Positions 62,234 to 64,000 of a stretch of DNA of 64,000 bases are shown here, in pieces. The notes under the pieces were generated by a model. The model had not been told where the DNA came from. It saw only the letters and a list, made by a program, of their open reading frames with translations, and did not search any database. The stretch's first letter is position 1, and every line of letters begins with the position of its first letter. Where the stretch lies: assembly GCF_028710345.1 (NCBI RefSeq), contig NZ_JAQTUH010000007.1, forward strand, positions 1 to 64,000. Reading direction: 5' to 3'. The stretch comes from Sulfuricurvum sp. (GTDB lineage: Bacteria; Campylobacterota; Campylobacteria; Campylobacterales; Sulfurimonadaceae). A program made the position numbers and the translations under genes.

Positions 62234-63856
62234 ATGAATATTTTATCTAAAAATGCACCTCTCGAAGAGTCTATTAAAAAAATGGAAGCTGTTTTAGCGG
62301 ATGTGGGATGTGAAGCACGATTTTCGGATGAGAAACACCCATTAGACAATTGCTATTCAGTCAATCTAGCCTCTATTGAGGCTCCCAGTCATATCTATTC
62401 AAACGGCAAAGGGATTGTCTCCAATGCCTCCAAAGCAAGTGCGTTGGGAGAGTATATCGAGCGTCTCCAGACCAATAATTTTTTTATCGATTTTTATCTT
62501 CCAGGGAGAAAATACTATCCCGATGAAGTGGTGTATGGTTTCGATGAAGCGTATCTAAGTGATGAATTACGCGCTATATATGATCCCAACAATGAACTCG
62601 AAGATGAAGATTTTGTTGATTACAACAGCGATTATGAGGATAAAATAGTTTGCTTGCCTTTTATCCAGCACTCAACATTTGACAAAGTAAATATTCCCAT
62701 TAATATTTTGAGCAATCTTTATGTGAGTAACGGTCTTGCGACTGGAAATACCCCTTTTGAAGCACAAGTACAAGCACTCAGTGAGATATTGGAACGGTAC
62801 GCCAAAATAGAGATTATCAAAAACGGTTATGCGCTTCCACACTATCCAAATGAGGTTATAGAGCGCTATGAGCGTGTATACAACGATGTAATGGCATTAC
62901 GTGCCAAAGGGTTTATTGTTGAGGTGTTAGATGCTTCGCTTGGGGGACAATTTCCCGTAACGGCTATTTCACTTATTAATCCTGAAAACTCGACGCTATT
63001 TGTCTCTTTCGGGGCACATCCGATTTTAGAAGTGGCACTGGAGCGTACCATGACGGAGTTGATGCAGGGACGCGGATTGGAGAATCTGGATGCTTTTGAA
63101 GTACCGACGTTTGATATGAGTGTGGTTTCGGACAGTTTTAATCTTGAATCCCATTTTATTGACTCTAATGGCAAGCTTGGATTTCCATTTTTAAGCAGTA
63201 AAAAAAGTTTTAAGTATGCATCATGGAACTATAAAGGGAACGGTTCGATGGATGAGTTTGACTATTTAGTCTCTATAGTAAAAAAAATGGATAAAGAAAT
63301 CTATTTTCGTGAATACGACTATTTGGGCTTTTATTCGTGCCAAATGATTATCCCTGGGCTTTCTGAAGTCTATCCGATAGAAGATATGAGCTTTAACAAC
63401 AAAAATAACGGCAAGTGGATTCGGGATATGGTACTCAATTTTGAGGAGTACGACGGTGAAGATATCCTTGATGCTATCGAGTCTCTTGAAGAGACGTTGA
63501 ATGTCGAAAAATATATTGGTGTACTCTTCGAAAACAGTTTTACGATGCAGGAGTTTAAAGCACAAATCCATTTGTTGCTAGGTAACACCGAAGAGGCGCG
63601 TTCGCTTCTCGAATTTGGAACTTCGAAGATGGGACATATCGTAGCAGAACTCATCCATATGGGGGAAGGGGATTACGAGTGGGAAGAGTACGAAAACGCC
63701 CTTTTTAATCTCTATGGGCAAGAGAAAATAAAACGGGCATTGGCGATTTTAGAGGGGGAAGAGTTTTTGATTGATATAACGCTTCATAACGATTATCACA
63801 ATATGTTAAAAATGTATGATCGGTTGGAAAAGAAGAAGGTGACATTGTCATCCTGA
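62234..63856 (+). CDS. ycaO: YcaO-domain protein
   Basis: This 540-residue protein has a YcaO domain (about 50-380) with SKASALGEYIER, EAQVQALSEILERYAK and FGAHPILEVALERTMTELMQG, which carry the ATP/Mg2+ site Glu residues. A C-terminal region (about 400-540) resembles that of E. coli YcaO, an accessory factor linked to RimO-dependent S12 methylthiolation. No thiazole/oxazole peptide partners are near. The last two residues and the stop come from a palindromic element starting at 63847. Confidence 0.88.
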   Translation: MNILSKNAPLEESIKKMEAVLADVGCEARFSDEKHPLDNCYSVNLASIEAPSHIYSNGKGIVSNASKASALGEYIERLQTNNFFIDFYLPGRKYYPDEVVYGFDEAYLSDELRAIYDPNNELEDEDFVDYNSDYEDKIVCLPFIQHSTFDKVNIPINILSNLYVSNGLATGNTPFEAQVQALSEILERYAKIEIIKNGYALPHYPNEVIERYERVYNDVMALRAKGFIVEVLDASLGGQFPVTAISLINPENSTLFVSFGAHPILEVALERTMTELMQGRGLENLDAFEVPTFDMSVVSDSFNLESHFIDSNGKLGFPFLSSKKSFKYASWNYKGNGSMDEFDYLVSIVKKMDKEIYFREYDYLGFYSCQMIIPGLSEVYPIEDMSFNNKNNGKWIRDMVLNFEEYDGEDILDAIESLEETLNVEKYIGVLFENSFTMQEFKAQIHLLLGNTEEARSLLEFGTSKMGHIVAELIHMGEGDYEWEEYENALFNLYGQEKIKRALAILEGEEFLIDITLHNDYHNMLKMYDRLEKKKVTLSS

Positions 63857-63900
63857 GCTAGACTCAGGATTTCAGATTGCGGATCTAGTCCGCAATGACG
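63847..63900. repeat. Dispersed palindromic element with GTCAT/ATGAC ends
   Basis: It holds two perfect 8-bp stems, ATCCTGAG/CTCAGGAT and ATTGCGGA/TCCGCAAT, between GTCAT and ATGACG termini. The first bases overlap the 3' end of ycaO and supply its stop codon. Confidence 0.8.
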
Positions 63901-64000
63901 AGAAACTTTGTTCTGCCTCAAAGAGGCAAGCTTCAGTGCCTTAGCGGCGAGCGTAGTCAAAGGGATTCTATTCCTTTGGCGTTCTATTCTGTAGCATCTT
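63901..64000. other. Hairpin-rich non-coding end of window
   Basis: No ORF is seen. Stems GCCTC/GAGGC (near 63916-63928) and CAAAGG/CCTTTG (near 63958-63978) follow the palindromic element, and AGCGTAGTCAAAGG resembles a common dispersed bacterial repeat. The stretch is cut by the window end. Confidence 0.4.

Overview
The window looks like chromosomal DNA of a free-living, sulfur-oxidising Campylobacterota (former Epsilonproteobacteria), probably close to Sulfuricurvum or Sulfurimonas. This rests on gene content and protein style and not on a marker RNA gene: a CheV and chemoreceptors with CZB domains, a large Gly/Ala-rich porin, a Tat-exported FccB-type sulfide dehydrogenase flavoprotein, bacteriohemerythrin, an RNase Y, and AT-rich intergenic DNA whose promoters mostly show only a TATAAT-like -10 box. 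Genes are packed tightly, often with 4-bp ATGA overlaps, and both strands are used. I found no rRNA, tRNA, CRISPR array, prophage or intact insertion sequence.

Layout. 0-0.35 kb: the C-terminal end of a RAYT (REP transposase) followed by two tandem REP-like hairpins and another palindromic element. 0.3-9.7 kb: cheV, a molybdopterin oxidoreductase with argD, a MidA-like methyltransferase, an ankyrin protein, thiS, phnA, acpS-fliL, an MlaE permease and a beta-carbonic anhydrase. 9.7-16.3 kb: radA, an SH3/M48 peptidase/CHASE2-adenylyl cyclase operon, ftsY and a TlpA-like lipoprotein. 16.3-28.4 kb: folate cyclo-ligase, rny, a stand-alone CZB protein, CDF transporter, cmoB, an MCP, and nadE-DegT-lpxK-argB, in which the DegT-like protein appears to lack its PLP lysine.

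28.4-37.4 kb is a minus-strand block devoted largely to membrane lipids: a CDP-alcohol phosphatidyltransferase, CdsA and PlsC set resembling E. coli ynbABC, then an amidohydrolase, ArsR regulator, Aas-type acyltransferase/acyl-ACP synthetase, LplT-like flippase and YiiX-like hydrolase joined by 4-bp overlaps. An AT-rich gene sits between the two halves. 37.5-42.2 kb: thrC, a SulP-STAS-cNMP transporter and PPK2.

42.2-47.6 kb is the most unusual locus: YyaL (DUF255), an Lgt-fold protein whose signature residues are changed, two paralogous lipoproteins, and a radical SAM protein of the Tes/MJ0619 type, arranged as one operon. This is my best candidate for an undescribed system, perhaps modifying lipids or lipoproteins. 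47.7-55.3 kb: DsbD and a periplasmic thioredoxin, a small Lys-rich exported protein behind a 34-bp palindrome, hemerythrin, an outer-membrane protein, lpxB, cytochrome c, a dihydroorotase homologue without its HxH metal site, and a chorismate mutase. 55.4-59.9 kb: FccB-like flavoprotein, Rieske protein and cytochrome c'-like protein (a likely periplasmic electron-transfer unit), then the porin. 59.9-64 kb: a B12-binding radical SAM protein carrying a 120-bp palindromic element in frame, a ParA-like ATPase and YcaO.

A dispersed family of palindromic elements with GTCAT...ATGAC termini runs through the window (about 0.3, 4.3, 6.2, 56.9, 61.1 and 63.9 kb). It twice interacts with coding sequence.
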